Below, in pieces: positions 1 through 8,054 of a DNA stretch of 64,000 bases. Positions within the stretch are counted from its first letter, which is position 1, and the number at the start of each line of letters is the position of its first letter. Below the pieces are notes generated by a model. That model was not told the DNA's origin and did not search any database. It worked only from the letters and a program-made list of their open reading frames with translations. Source of the DNA: Henriciella marina DSM 19595 (GTDB taxonomy: Bacteria > Pseudomonadota > Alphaproteobacteria > Caulobacterales > Hyphomonadaceae); the NCBI RefSeq assembly GCF_000376805.1, contig NZ_AQXT01000002.1:2170001-2234000 (forward strand), in the 5' to 3' direction. The translations under genes were made by a program, and so were the position numbers.

Positions 1-1
1 A

Positions 2-592
2 GGTATCACCCGCGACATCATGCAGACGGCTCTCGATCAGGCAAAGGGCGGCCGCGCCCACATCCTGGAAGAGATGAACAAGGCGCTTGCTGAATCGCGC
101 GGCGAACTGTCGGCCAATGCGCCGCAGATGGAGATCGTGAACATTCCGGTCGACAAGATCCGTGACGTGATCGGCTCGGGCGGCAAGACCATTCGCGACA
201 TCGTCGACACAACGGGCGCCAAGCTCAATGTCGAAGACGATGGCACGATCCAGATCTCCGCGCTCGACCGCGAGTCCATTGATGCTGCCAAGAAGCGCAT
301 CCGTGAGCTTACCGCTGAGCCGGAAGCCGGTGAGATCTATGAAGGCAAAGTCGTCTCCATCAAGGATTTCGGCGCCTTCGTGAACTTCTTCGGCCCGAAA
401 GATGGTCTGGTCCATGTTTCTCAGATGGCTGATGAGCGCATCAACCACCCCAAGGACCTCGTCAAGGAAGGCGACACGATCTGGGTCAAGCTGATGGGCT
501 TTGATGACCGCGGCAAGGTTCGTCTGTCGATGAAAGCCGTCGATCAGGAAACCGGCAAGGACAAGGAAGGCGACGCGGCAGACGCCGAATAG
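2..592 (+). CDS. pnp: Polyribonucleotide nucleotidyltransferase, C-terminal part (partial)
   Basis: The gene enters from the left edge, and 196 residues up to the stop are visible. PNPase is a phosphorolytic 3'-5' exoribonuclease of the RNA degradosome. The segment begins with the end of the second RNase PH domain (GITRDIM). A KH domain follows, with [12 protein letters not shown] as its RNA-binding GxxG loop, and then an S1 domain ([18 protein letters not shown] to VRLSMKAV). It ends with a short acidic tail. The frame is open from base 2, so the ATG at 20 is internal and not the start. A clear terminator follows. The family assignment is secure; only the N-terminal catalytic domains lie outside the window. 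Confidence 0.97.
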   Translation, partial: GITRDIMQTALDQAKGGRAHILEEMNKALAESRGELSANAPQMEIVNIPVDKIRDVIGSGGKTIRDIVDTTGAKLNVEDDGTIQISALDRESIDAAKKRIRELTAEPEAGEIYEGKVVSIKDFGAFVNFFGPKDGLVHVSQMADERINHPKDLVKEGDTIWVKLMGFDDRGKVRLSMKAVDQETGKDKEGDAADAE

Positions 593-652
593 TCGCTTTT
601 GCAGACGTCCTGTCAGGCCCCGTCTGACCGGCAAAAATCGTTAATTTTGAAG

Positions 653-679
653 AGGCCGCCTGCGAGGGCGGCCTTTTTT
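653..679 (+). terminator. Rho-independent terminator after pnp
   Basis: The stem is GGCCGCC, loop TGCGAG, GGCGGCC, followed immediately by a run of seven T. It lies 60 bases after the pnp stop. Confidence 0.9.
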
Positions 680-805
680 AATGAGAAGCTTCAGATCGCA
701 AGGTCGAATTTCTCCAGTAAAAACAGACTCAGTCCGTATACCGACGTAATTTTTATCTCGAAATCGGTCGATTTGGCATTGACACATAACTGTCACAAAC
801 CTTTC

Positions 806-1642
806 ATGACACTTATGTTACACAAATATGACACCTCTCGCACTCGTTCGCTGCTGGCTCTGGCGGCAGTCTCGGGTGCAATTGCGGCACTTCCAGCAGC
901 CGCTCAATCATCTTGCGCCCCAGATGATGGGTATGCGGATGGTCTTGTAAGCTATGTCGCCGAAGTCGAAGCGTGTCTCGACAAGAGCGAGTTTGACGCC
1001 ACGCGGGAAACGGGCATCTTTGATCGAACCAATGCGGTCCGAACCCGGGCGGGCGTCTCCCCGTTGAACCGGCGCGCCTCGCTCGATCGTGCAGCCCGTG
1101 CGCATGCGCTCGATATGGCGGCGCGCGGTTATGCCGGCCACAATGATCTTGAAGGCCGCGGCCACATCTACCGGATGCGAGCGCTTGATCGTCAGGTTCT
1201 TGCAAGCGCTACAGGCGCGAACGTCGCCGTGCTCGATGCCGATGCATCGGTCAGCGATATCTATGCCGCCATCTCTGGCGACAGCGCCAATCGCGAGAAC
1301 CTTGTCCACGGCGGCTTCACCGACACTGGTCTAGGTATCGCCGAGGCTAATGGGCGCCTTTATGTGGTCCAGATGCTGACAACGGTGGATGGTGAGCTCG
1401 AAACGCCGCTGCCGCTTCAGATCGCTGGGGCCACCAGCTTTAGTCCCCGCGTCAATCAGGACTATTTCCGCACCGCTGGCTGGAGCCTTTCAGACGCATC
1501 GGGCAACCGGCTGGCTGGCGGCACGCTGATGCGCATGCATGACGTCGCCTTCGACCGCGATGATACTGGCTATCTCGATGTCCTCGTCGAGCTCGACGCC
1601 GACACATATGTGCTCAGGGGCCCGCTGGTGACACGCCGCTAG
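806..1642 (+). CDS. Exported CAP (SCP/PR1) superfamily protein, degenerate active-site tetrad
   Basis: This is a 278-residue protein with an N-terminal signal peptide (hydrophobic ALAAVSGAIAALPAAAQ, cleavage near residue 34). A CAP fold follows. The first CAP helix is readable (LDRAARAHALDMAARGYAGHND, with the first cavity His in GHND), and the end strand is GLGIAEANGRLYVVQ. The usual ENIA motif reads ANVA and the usual SPxHR motif reads SANRE, so the second half of the His/Glu/His cavity is lost. The ATG at 806 was chosen (alternative ATG 815); the frame is open further upstream to 599, but that stretch runs through the pnp terminator and is not protein-like. A terminator follows. Bacterial CAP proteins are exported, often with unknown roles. 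A second, intact CAP gene lies at 2488. Confidence 0.8.
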   Translation: MTLMLHKYDTSRTRSLLALAAVSGAIAALPAAAQSSCAPDDGYADGLVSYVAEVEACLDKSEFDATRETGIFDRTNAVRTRAGVSPLNRRASLDRAARAHALDMAARGYAGHNDLEGRGHIYRMRALDRQVLASATGANVAVLDADASVSDIYAAISGDSANRENLVHGGFTDTGLGIAEANGRLYVVQMLTTVDGELETPLPLQIAGATSFSPRVNQDYFRTAGWSLSDASGNRLAGGTLMRMHDVAFDRDDTGYLDVLVELDADTYVLRGPLVTRR

Positions 1643-1678
1643 GTACCGCGCGCGAAACCAGGACAAAGACACAAAAGA

Positions 1679-1707
1679 GGGCGCTCACCGCAGGGAGAGC
1701 GCCCTTT
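1679..1707 (+). terminator. Rho-independent terminator after CAP gene
   Basis: The stem is GGGCGCTC (1679-1686) with GAGCGCCC (1697-1704), then TTT. It separates the first CAP gene from uridine kinase. Confidence 0.75.
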
Positions 1708-1778
1708 GTCCGTTCAGGCGGCAGTATCAGCACGCTGCCGGGTTCCCATCGTCAACGCTTCCGTTTACATCCGGGGCG

Positions 1779-2462
1779 ATGACCAGCTCACCTTTTCTTA
1801 TCGCGATGTCCGGCGGATCGGGTTCAGGCAAGTCGACGCTCGCCGACGCTCTGATCGACACCCTCGGACCAGAGCGCGCCGTCATCTTCCACGAAGATGG
1901 CTACTATCATCCCATGCGCCATTACGGGCCGTGCGACACTGAGGCCCAGCGAGCGGCGATCATCGAGCAGGTCAATTATGATGACCCCGCCTCGAAGGAT
2001 ACCCATCACCTCGCCAATGACATCCGCGCGCTGAAGAATGGCCAGACCATCGATCAGCCGGTCTACGACTATGAGCGCCATGATCGCTCAAAAGCGACCC
2101 ATCGCATCGCGCCGGCCCCGGTGATTATCCTGGAAGGCATACACGCGCTTTCCATCAAGGAACTGGGCGATCTCATCGATCTCTCCATCTATGTCGACAC
2201 ACCGGATGATCTCAGGATTGCGCGCCGTATCCGCCGCGACGTTGTCGAGCGCGGCCGGCAGGTGGAACATGTGATCAGCCAGTATCTCGGCACGGTGCGC
2301 GCGGCGCACTACCGGTTCACCCACCCGGCCAAATTCGAGGCCGATCTGGTTATTGCAGATGAGGGCCTGCCTGCTTATGGGAATGTATCGGCCAGCCGTG
2401 ATGCAATTGACCGCATGTTGGCGCCAATTTTGTCCCGCCTCCAATTAATAGGTGTCCTGTAA
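1779..2462 (+). CDS. udk: Uridine kinase
   Basis: The 227-residue P-loop kinase has the Walker A GGSGSGKST near residue 11. It carries the family signatures FHEDGYYHP, NYDDP, QPVYDYERHDR and VIILEGIHAL. Udk phosphorylates uridine and cytidine to UMP and CMP in the pyrimidine salvage pathway, in the cytosol. The length is normal for the family. A purine-rich GGGG lies just before the ATG, so the ribosome site is weak. The stop lies 25 bases before the start of the next CAP gene, so the two are probably cotranscribed. The adjacency to exported CAP proteins has no obvious metabolic logic. Confidence 0.93.
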   Translation: MTSSPFLIAMSGGSGSGKSTLADALIDTLGPERAVIFHEDGYYHPMRHYGPCDTEAQRAAIIEQVNYDDPASKDTHHLANDIRALKNGQTIDQPVYDYERHDRSKATHRIAPAPVIILEGIHALSIKELGDLIDLSIYVDTPDDLRIARRIRRDVVERGRQVEHVISQYLGTVRAAHYRFTHPAKFEADLVIADEGLPAYGNVSASRDAIDRMLAPILSRLQLIGVL

Positions 2463-2487
2463 ACTTTTTTGCCGTATAGTGGCAAAA

Positions 2488-3345
2488 ATGAGGGGAATTA
2501 TTGTTTTCTTAACCATTTTCGGGGGTATTTTCGCCTTTCAGGCGAGTGCCCAGTGCCGAATTTCGTTTGTTGAGCGAGCAAACGACATCCCTACCTATGT
2601 CGAAAATGGCCGCGCCTGCCTTCAGGATATTCCTCAGGGATTCAAGTTTGACGAAGAATTTGAAGCCAGATTTGCTGAGCGGATCAACCAGACACGCCGT
2701 GAGCATGGCTTGCCGACGCTGGTCTATCGCACTGAATTGCGCAACGCCGCCCGCTGGCACAGCCTCGACATGGCGGCGAACGACTTCTTCAATCACCAGG
2801 GCCTCGATGCGACGATGCCAAAGGATCGCATCAACGCGCTCGACCGGACCCTGTTGACCAGCCTCCTGCTTGAAAACATTGCGTCCATTACCGGCAATTT
2901 TGACTGGGACACCGTCGTTGAGCGTCTGCACACTGGCCTGATGAATTCCCCCAGCCACCGCGATGCGATCCTGCGCGATGGCATTACGCATTTTGCCATG
3001 GGCGTCGTGACGACTGAGCGCGGTGTCTGGCTGACAGAACTTTTTGTGCGCCAGGACGGCTCTTTCGACCGACCGGTGCCCTTGCGTATCGACGCCGGGA
3101 CGACCATCCGCCAACCGGCCACGCTACGACGCTGGAAGATGAGCGGTCTTGCCATGATGAGCGGCGACAATGATGCCGTCGACCTGCCTGAAGAAGGCTG
3201 GGCCATGGGCCGCGTGCCTCCAACGCTTCGTGGGAAAATCGATCTCACGGTGCGCGGCGAGAAAGCCGGCCCCCAGCCGAACCAGACCGTCTACATCCAT
3301 TTCCACGGACCGACAGTCGAAGTCCGGCCTGCACGGTCCTCCTGA
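2488..3345 (+). CDS. Exported CAP (SCP/PR1) superfamily protein
   Basis: This is a 285-residue exported protein. The signal peptide is GIIVFLTIFGGIFAFQASAQ. The CAP domain follows with all hallmark elements: RINQTRREHGLPTL, SLDMAANDFFNH, LLENIAS, and NSPSHRDAIL ending with AMGVV. The His, Glu and His of the CAP cavity are all present, unlike the paralogue at 806. About 100 residues follow the CAP core and form an extra C-terminal beta-rich domain ending in a strand containing VYIHFHG. The ATG at 2488 is chosen because the signal peptide starts there; a longer in-frame start at 2452 overlaps udk and adds a non-signal extension. The substrate or partner is unknown. Confidence 0.85.
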   Translation: MRGIIVFLTIFGGIFAFQASAQCRISFVERANDIPTYVENGRACLQDIPQGFKFDEEFEARFAERINQTRREHGLPTLVYRTELRNAARWHSLDMAANDFFNHQGLDATMPKDRINALDRTLLTSLLLENIASITGNFDWDTVVERLHTGLMNSPSHRDAILRDGITHFAMGVVTTERGVWLTELFVRQDGSFDRPVPLRIDAGTTIRQPATLRRWKMSGLAMMSGDNDAVDLPEEGWAMGRVPPTLRGKIDLTVRGEKAGPQPNQTVYIHFHGPTVEVRPARSS

Positions 3346-3349
3346 CCTC

Positions 3350-4006
3350 TTAATTACGTCTCAGCGCCGCCACCGCTTCGGCAACCGGTGTATCGCCGTT
3401 CGTCAGCTCGAAGATGTCCTGTCTGATTTCCGGCGTGTCGATCAGTTCGGCGATAAAGGCCGCCACATTCCCGCGAGCCACATCGCCATAGGTCAGTGCC
3501 CGCCCAGCGGCGACTTGACCGTCGCTATCCTCGCTTTTCAGCGTGCCCGGCCGGACGATCACATAGTCAAGACCACTGGCAGCCAGGGCCGCATCGGCCT
3601 TCTTCTTTTCACTCATATAATGTTCGAAACCTTCGCCAAGGTCGCGGTCACGACCCGCGTCGGGGAAAACCGAAACGAGATAGATGCGCTTCACGCCAGT
3701 CGCGCGCGCCGCCTCGATCAGTTTCACCGGTCCCTGCCCGTCGATCATGCTGGTACGCTCAGCTCCACTACCGGCCGCGCCTGCCGAAAAGACCACCGCG
3801 TCTGCGCCCTTGATGATGGCCGAAAAGTCGTCCGCGCTCATTTTCATGAGGTCGCCTTTGGCAGGCGTCGCGCCCGCATCCTTCAGCTCTCGCGCCTGCT
3901 CATCCTTGCGAAGCAGGCCCGTGACGCTGTGGCCCCGGCGGATCAGCATCGGAATGAGACGGCTTCCAATGCCGCCGGTCGCGCCGATGAGAACAATATC
4001 TGCCAT
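3350..4006 (-). CDS. NAD(P)-binding atypical SDR family protein
   Basis: The 218-residue Rossmann protein has IVLIGATGGIGSRLIP at the N terminus as the dinucleotide loop. Later motifs are DAVVFSAGA, KRIYLVSV and SGLDYVIVRPGTL, typical of the NAD(P)H-binding atypical SDR group (YwnB/YhfK-like). The canonical YxxxK of classical SDRs is not in the usual place. The start at 4006 has GTGGAG eight bases upstream; a start at 4081 would add 25 non-conserved residues. It is divergent from the SDR gene at 4140, so 4007-4139 must hold both promoters. The substrate is unknown; some relatives bind NADP(H) as sensors or act in sugar or flavin chemistry. Confidence 0.85.
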   Translation of the reverse strand: MADIVLIGATGGIGSRLIPMLIRRGHSVTGLLRKDEQARELKDAGATPAKGDLMKMSADDFSAIIKGADAVVFSAGAAGSGAERTSMIDGQGPVKLIEAARATGVKRIYLVSVFPDAGRDRDLGEGFEHYMSEKKKADAALAASGLDYVIVRPGTLKSEDSDGQVAAGRALTYGDVARGNVAAFIAELIDTPEIRQDIFELTNGDTPVAEAVAALRRN

Positions 4007-4139
4007 GTCGGTATCTCCACTTCTGCCCTTTGCAACCAGCGCCACCTCACGAAGTTCCGGCGCTTTCCCATTGGTCAGCATTGGCGCAATCGTGGCCCAC
4101 CCTTAGGATGACGGGAAAACATAAGGGAGGAGATTTCAG

Positions 4140-5042
4140 ATGAAGGATTTCAGCGGAAAGATTGCCGTGGTCACCGGCGGCGGCAATGGAATGGGCCGGG
4201 AACTGACCAAACAGCTCGCCGAAGCCGGCTGCAGCATCGCCATTTGCGATATCTCGGAAGAGGACATGGCCGAGACGGTCAGGGCCGCCGAAAAGCTCGC
4301 GCCGCAAGGTGTGCGGGTCACCAGCTTCCGCGCCGACGTCGGCAAGGAAGACCAGGTCCAGGCCTTCGCCGACCATGTCCGTGAACACCACGAGACAGAC
4401 CATATCCACCTTCTCATCAACAATGCCGGCATTGGCGGCGGTGGCAGCTTCGTCACCGGGCCGCGTGAGAACTGGGAGCGGACCTTCAATGTCTGCTGGT
4501 ACGGCGTTTACAACAATGCGCGCGCCTTCATGGGTATGCTGGTGGCCGCCGATGAAGCCCATATCGTCAACGTGAGCTCGGTGAACGGCTTCTGGGCCAG
4601 TATCGGGCCCGATACACCGCATACGGCTTACTCAGCCGCCAAATTCGCCGTGAAGGGCTTTACGGAGGCGCTTATCACGGACCTCCGGCTCAACGCGCCA
4701 CATGTGAAGGCGTCGGTCGTCATGCCCGGCCACATCGGCACGCAGATCGCCCTCAACACACTGCGAGAGTTCGGCGACGACTCTGCTGTTGGCGGCGGCA
4801 ACGAGGAGTATGAAGAGGCAAAGTCGCGCGGTGAGCAATTCCGCGACAATGCGATCACCTCGGCCGAAGACGCGGCCCGCATCATCCTCGATGGCGTGCG
4901 CGCAGACGACTGGCGCATCCTGATCGGCCCCGACGCCGAAGCCATCGATGAGGCTGTGCGTAAATCACCGCGCAAAGCCTATGAAGGCGACTTCGGCATG
5001 AGCATCTTTGCGAAACTGCGCGAAGCGATCATGCCGGGGTGA
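4140..5042 (+). CDS. Classical short-chain dehydrogenase/reductase
   Basis: The protein has 300 residues. The cofactor loop TGGGNGMGREL is near residue 13, LINNAG is near residue 95, the catalytic Ser is in NVSSVNGFW, and the active site YSAAK is followed by the PGHIGT turn. The full classical N-S-Y-K tetrad is therefore present. CDIS after the second strand (an acidic residue) suggests NAD rather than NADP. The protein is longer than a minimal SDR and has a lid insertion (DSAVGGGNEEYEEAKS). The ribosome site AGGGAGGAG is placed well before the ATG. The substrate cannot be read from sequence; relatives act on alcohols, steroids or fatty-acid derivatives. Confidence 0.88.
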   Translation: MKDFSGKIAVVTGGGNGMGRELTKQLAEAGCSIAICDISEEDMAETVRAAEKLAPQGVRVTSFRADVGKEDQVQAFADHVREHHETDHIHLLINNAGIGGGGSFVTGPRENWERTFNVCWYGVYNNARAFMGMLVAADEAHIVNVSSVNGFWASIGPDTPHTAYSAAKFAVKGFTEALITDLRLNAPHVKASVVMPGHIGTQIALNTLREFGDDSAVGGGNEEYEEAKSRGEQFRDNAITSAEDAARIILDGVRADDWRILIGPDAEAIDEAVRKSPRKAYEGDFGMSIFAKLREAIMPG

Positions 5043-5066
5043 AGCTGGCGCGGCGCATTATGCCGA

Positions 5067-6464
5067 TTATAATGCGGATAGCTTGTTGATGAGCTCCCGG
5101 GTGTCCCGAACGTGACGATGTGTTGGCAGCATCTTTTCTTCCTGCAAAAGTAGTATGATTTTCAAATCATTGAGCGCGGCCTGTGTTTTTCCGAGACCCG
5201 CTTCTATCTTTGCCTTTAACCAACGAGTGCGAAGTACGGTAGGATGGTCAGTATTGAGCACTTGCTGTTGAACATCCAGCAAAGCTAGCACCTTCTCTAA
5301 TGCAGCAGATGCGTGGCCCAAGTCAGATAGAAGTTGCGCTTCAAGATCGCGCGTTGTGAATACCACAGGGTGCTTAGCACCCCGCACGCGTGTTATGATC
5401 GGCAGCAGTGCCTGCACCTTCTCCAACGCGCCAGAGGCATCGCCGGTATCCGACAAAATCTGCGCTTCAAGATAGCGTGTTGTGAGTACGCTAGGATGGT
5501 CTCTGCCTTGCAAGCGTTCTTCAAGGGAAAGAAGGGAATGAACCTTCTCCAACGCGCAAGATGTGTCTCCGATATCGGCAAGAAGCCGCACCTCGAGGAT
5601 GCGTGTTGATAGCACATTGGGATGCTCAGTGCCCTGAACGCGCTCTTGTACGGGAAGAAGAATTTGCACCTTCTTTAAAGCGTCGGATATATCTCCTCCC
5701 ATACCTCGCGCTTGAGCTTCGTGATAACGAGCCGCGAAGCCGGCTGGTTGATCGTAAACACCTGCCCGCTTGGCCGCGAGAAGGCCCCGACTGAATAAGC
5801 GCACGGCCAGACGATACAGCCCCTTCTGGACTAGCGTATTACCGTGAGCTTGGATTACAGAGATTAACTTGTCCGCATCTTTCGGATCGCTTGGCAGAGA
5901 GGTGTTCCATAAGTCGGAGCTTCCGATGGCTTCGCCAAAATCTGCCTGGGCGAAAACGATCTCCTCGAGCACTCTCTGCGTTTCGCGGTCACGGGGTTCA
6001 AGCAACACGGCGATATGCGCATAACGTCCGGCTAAGCCTAGCGCACTTTCCGTATCACGTTCTGCCATGATCGATAGCGTATGATCGGCTAGCTGGCGGG
6101 ATATGTCGGCAAGTCCTGGGGCTATATTGTCGAAGCCGATCTGGAGGGCTTGGACCGCACGTTCATCATTGCCCTCCTGACGCTCTCGACTGGCCCGGTC
6201 GAGCATGTTGTGCGGATTGTAGAGTGCTTCAGCAGCCTTTGCCTCAGCTACGCTGGCAAGAAGCGACCGCCTTTCTGCTTCCAGCCTCGCGGCTTCCGAT
6301 TTGGCACCATCGCGCTCGCGCTTGTAGCTAGTGACGCGGGTCGACGACCATATCCAGCCGACAAGTGGTAGCAGGACGGTCACAGCGATAGCGACCTGAT
6401 TGGCAGGGGACTGCAGTTGCCAGTCGCTCAGGACGGCCACAAAGAAACTGACGAAGTCGCCCAT
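5067..6464 (-). CDS. Membrane-anchored TPR (kinesin-light-chain type) repeat protein
   Basis: This 465-residue protein has one N-terminal membrane segment (VAIAVTVLLPLVGWIW, about residues 24-40). A charged coiled coil follows (about 45-80), and then an all-helical region. From about residue 275 there are four tandem 42-residue repeats of the form RxxGxxHPxVLxTRxLEAxxLxDxGDxxxALEKVxxLL, plus a partial fifth. HP and TR are nearly invariant; this is the kinesin-light-chain TPR subtype. The ATG at 6464 is preferred over the GTG at 6467 because GAGGAG then sits at a proper distance. Codon use appears more AT-rich than in neighbours, which hints at acquisition. No enzymatic domain is attached, and the function is unknown. 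It is probably a scaffold facing the cytoplasm. Confidence 0.75.
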   Translation of the reverse strand: MGDFVSFFVAVLSDWQLQSPANQVAIAVTVLLPLVGWIWSSTRVTSYKRERDGAKSEAARLEAERRSLLASVAEAKAAEALYNPHNMLDRASRERQEGNDERAVQALQIGFDNIAPGLADISRQLADHTLSIMAERDTESALGLAGRYAHIAVLLEPRDRETQRVLEEIVFAQADFGEAIGSSDLWNTSLPSDPKDADKLISVIQAHGNTLVQKGLYRLAVRLFSRGLLAAKRAGVYDQPAGFAARYHEAQARGMGGDISDALKKVQILLPVQERVQGTEHPNVLSTRILEVRLLADIGDTSCALEKVHSLLSLEERLQGRDHPSVLTTRYLEAQILSDTGDASGALEKVQALLPIITRVRGAKHPVVFTTRDLEAQLLSDLGHASAALEKVLALLDVQQQVLNTDHPTVLRTRWLKAKIEAGLGKTQAALNDLKIILLLQEEKMLPTHRHVRDTRELINKLSAL

Positions 6465-6555
6465 CACCTCTCCTCAGCACGGCGCAGCTAAAATTGCCAT
6501 AGGCGCCGATGTCCAAAGCAGGGTCAACTTGAGGATCAGCCAAACGCCTCGTCTT

Positions 6556-6642
6556 CTCATCCTTCGACAGGCTCAGGATGAGGTTGGAGTGACACTCGGT
6601 TCGTAGAGGAGCCTCACCCTGAGCGAAGTAGAAGGGCGAGGC
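6556..6642. repeat. REP/BIME-like pair of palindromes
   Basis: There are two imperfect inverted copies of one short palindrome. Copy 1 is CTCATCCT (6556-6563), an 11-base loop, then AGGATGAG (6575-6582). Copy 2 is GCCTCACCCT (6611-6620) with AGGGCGAGGC (6633-6642). Read on the minus strand, copy 2 (CCTTCTACTTCGCTCAGGGTGAGG, split here by its loop) resembles copy 1. The extragenic position and head-to-head layout are those of REP elements. Nothing else is seen in 6465-6658. Confidence 0.65.
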
Positions 6643-6658
6643 CTCCTCCGTGAGCGGC

Positions 6659-6913
6659 CTAGCGATTGTCGAGCTCTGACCTCACCAGTTCCAGCCCCCG
6701 CCGCGTGATGCGATAAGGCGCGCCGCCTTTCGACGCGATGGCGCGTTTGCGTTTCAGCTTACGAAAAAGGCACTCGTCGACGCCGGGATAGCGCCAGCCA
6801 TCGCGGCTATAGCAATTCAGGTCTGCGAGTTTGTTTCCGTGGCGAATGACTTCGATTTTCCCGCCCTGCGCAAGCAGGTGCAGGATGCGCTGTTCGGCGC
6901 GAGAGATATCCAT
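6659..6913 (-). CDS. YjhX family toxin-like protein
   Basis: The 84-residue protein matches the YjhX/UPF0386 family along its full length. Readable features are the N-terminal MDISRAEQRILHLLAQGG, the central CYSRDGW, FRKLKRKRAI, PYRITRRGLELVR and the terminal LDNR. The E. coli member inhibits DNA topoisomerase I and is paired with a GNAT-type antitoxin gene, yjhQ. No such partner is adjacent here; the neighbours are a REP-like repeat and an AsnC remnant. The winged-helix appearance also allows a DNA-binding role. The family call is firm; toxicity is inference. Confidence 0.82.
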   Translation of the reverse strand: MDISRAEQRILHLLAQGGKIEVIRHGNKLADLNCYSRDGWRYPGVDECLFRKLKRKRAIASKGGAPYRITRRGLELVRSELDNR

Positions 6914-7151
6914 GTGAAATTAGTCCGGAGAATTGCGCTCTCAGAGCGCACAAAAACCGTCTCGGTGCGCGGGCTCGCGTACCGGGCTCTGTTTTTGTCG
7001 GCCTGCCCTGCCTTTCAGCAAGTTAGACAGGCCCCCTAGCGGGACTCAGACTGGTTGCGTGTCATCAACACTCCATTGGAGTTCTCCCAATGCCGCGATC
7101 GAGACCTCTGGTCAATATGTTGAGGAAACCAGGGAGGCTTTGCCCTAGCGC

Positions 7152-7400
7152 CTAAACCGGGATCGCGGTGTCGAATTTCACGCGCCTGTAGATGACATTT
7201 GTCGTCGTTCTCGCAATCGCAGGGTTGGAGAGAAAATTGTCTGCCACCCAGTCGTCATAGGCAGGCAGGTCCTGAAAGTGGGCGATGACGATGAAGTCCA
7301 CCTCGCCGGAGACCGTGTAGCACTGGCGAACCTCCGGCGCTGCCTTCATCGCCGTCTTGAAGGCTTCACAGGTGGCGTGGCTTCGCGAGCGATAATGCCA
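7152..7400 (-). pseudogene. AsnC/Lrp regulator, C-terminal (RAM) fragment
   Basis: About 80 residues match the ligand-binding half of Lrp/AsnC regulators: CEAFKTAMKAAPEVRQCYTV, then SGEVDFIVIAHFQDL, then the ending ARTTTNVIYRRVKFDTAIPV. The N-terminal helix-turn-helix is missing. In the same frame the upstream sequence runs into the terminator of the neighbouring EF-hand gene (7424-7463), so no intact regulator can be encoded. It is most simply a decayed gene left after a deletion. A stand-alone RAM-domain protein from an internal start is possible, because small RAM-only proteins exist, but no good start with a ribosome site is visible. Confidence 0.7.
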
Positions 7401-7423
7401 GGCTGGGCGACAATCGTGCACAA

Positions 7424-7463
7424 CAAAAAAAGACAGGCAGCGGCACCGAGCCACTGCCTGTCT
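7424..7463 (-). terminator. Rho-independent terminator after EF-hand gene
   Basis: A perfect 10-bp stem pairs AGACAGGCAG (7431-7440) with CTGCCTGTCT (7454-7463). Seven A (7424-7430) follow, read as U on the minus strand. It terminates the gene at 7507-7962. Confidence 0.9.
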
Positions 7464-7506
7464 TCATTTCTATAGGTTTTGGATCAAAAAAACTGGTCGA
7501 CGTGGT

Positions 7507-7962
7507 CTAGTTCGCCGCGCCCGTGCCTGTCACAGCGTCATAATACTCTTCGAAAGAGAAGTTACCGTCGCTATCAAGATCATGGTCGTCAAAGCGGATC
7601 GCGGTGTCATTGCCGCGGTTCTGCCACTCAGACCATTCCTCGCGCCCGATCATGCTGTCGCCGTCCTGATCAATGGCGGTGAAGGCCTGCTGAGCATTTT
7701 CACGCTGCACGCTTTCATCCGTCATCATGTCATTTTCGGTGGTCATGCTATCGGCGGGTTCGCCCATCATGTCGTCAGACATGCCGTCTTCACTGACATC
7801 GCCCGTCATGGCACCATTTTCGGCCATATCGTTATCGGCCATGCCATCGGTCGCCATATCTTCATTGGCTGCCGGAGTGTTAACCGTCTCAGGCTCCTGC
7901 TCACAGGCAGCGGCGCCCATAAGTGCAAGCGCACATGTTGCGCCGAGAATACGAAATTTCAT
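7507..7962 (-). CDS. Exported EF-hand calcium-binding protein
   Basis: The protein has 151 residues. A lipoprotein-like signal (GATCALALMGAAAC) comes first; the lipobox is weak, so it may be lipidated or simply secreted. The middle (about residues 30-85) is a low-complexity Asp/Met/Glu-rich linker (MADNDMAENG, MSDDMMGEP). The C terminus has two canonical 12-residue EF loops, DQDGDSMIGREE and DLDSDGNFSFEE, with Asp at 1, 3 and 5 and Glu at 12. It probably binds calcium in the periplasm. The Met/Asp-rich linker could also bind metal. A strong terminator follows, and it is probably monocistronic. Confidence 0.85.
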   Translation of the reverse strand: MKFRILGATCALALMGAAACEQEPETVNTPAANEDMATDGMADNDMAENGAMTGDVSEDGMSDDMMGEPADSMTTENDMMTDESVQRENAQQAFTAIDQDGDSMIGREEWSEWQNRGNDTAIRFDDHDLDSDGNFSFEEYYDAVTGTGAAN

Positions 7963-8054
7963 TTCTAGCCCCTTTAGCTATAGTTCAACTATAAACTCAG
8001 AAACTCATTAACGCGCATGTAGTTCCATAGGGAGCAAGCAATGCCAGGGCGTTT

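Noticed and set aside
779-807. TTGACA promoter before the first CAP gene
   Set aside because: TTGACA at 779 is good, but the -10 at 17-bp spacing (TTTCAT) is poor and would overlap the chosen start.
3170-4111. 313-codon plus-strand frame over the NAD(P)-binding gene
   Set aside because: The minus strand has a Rossmann protein with ribosome site; the plus frame has no family features.
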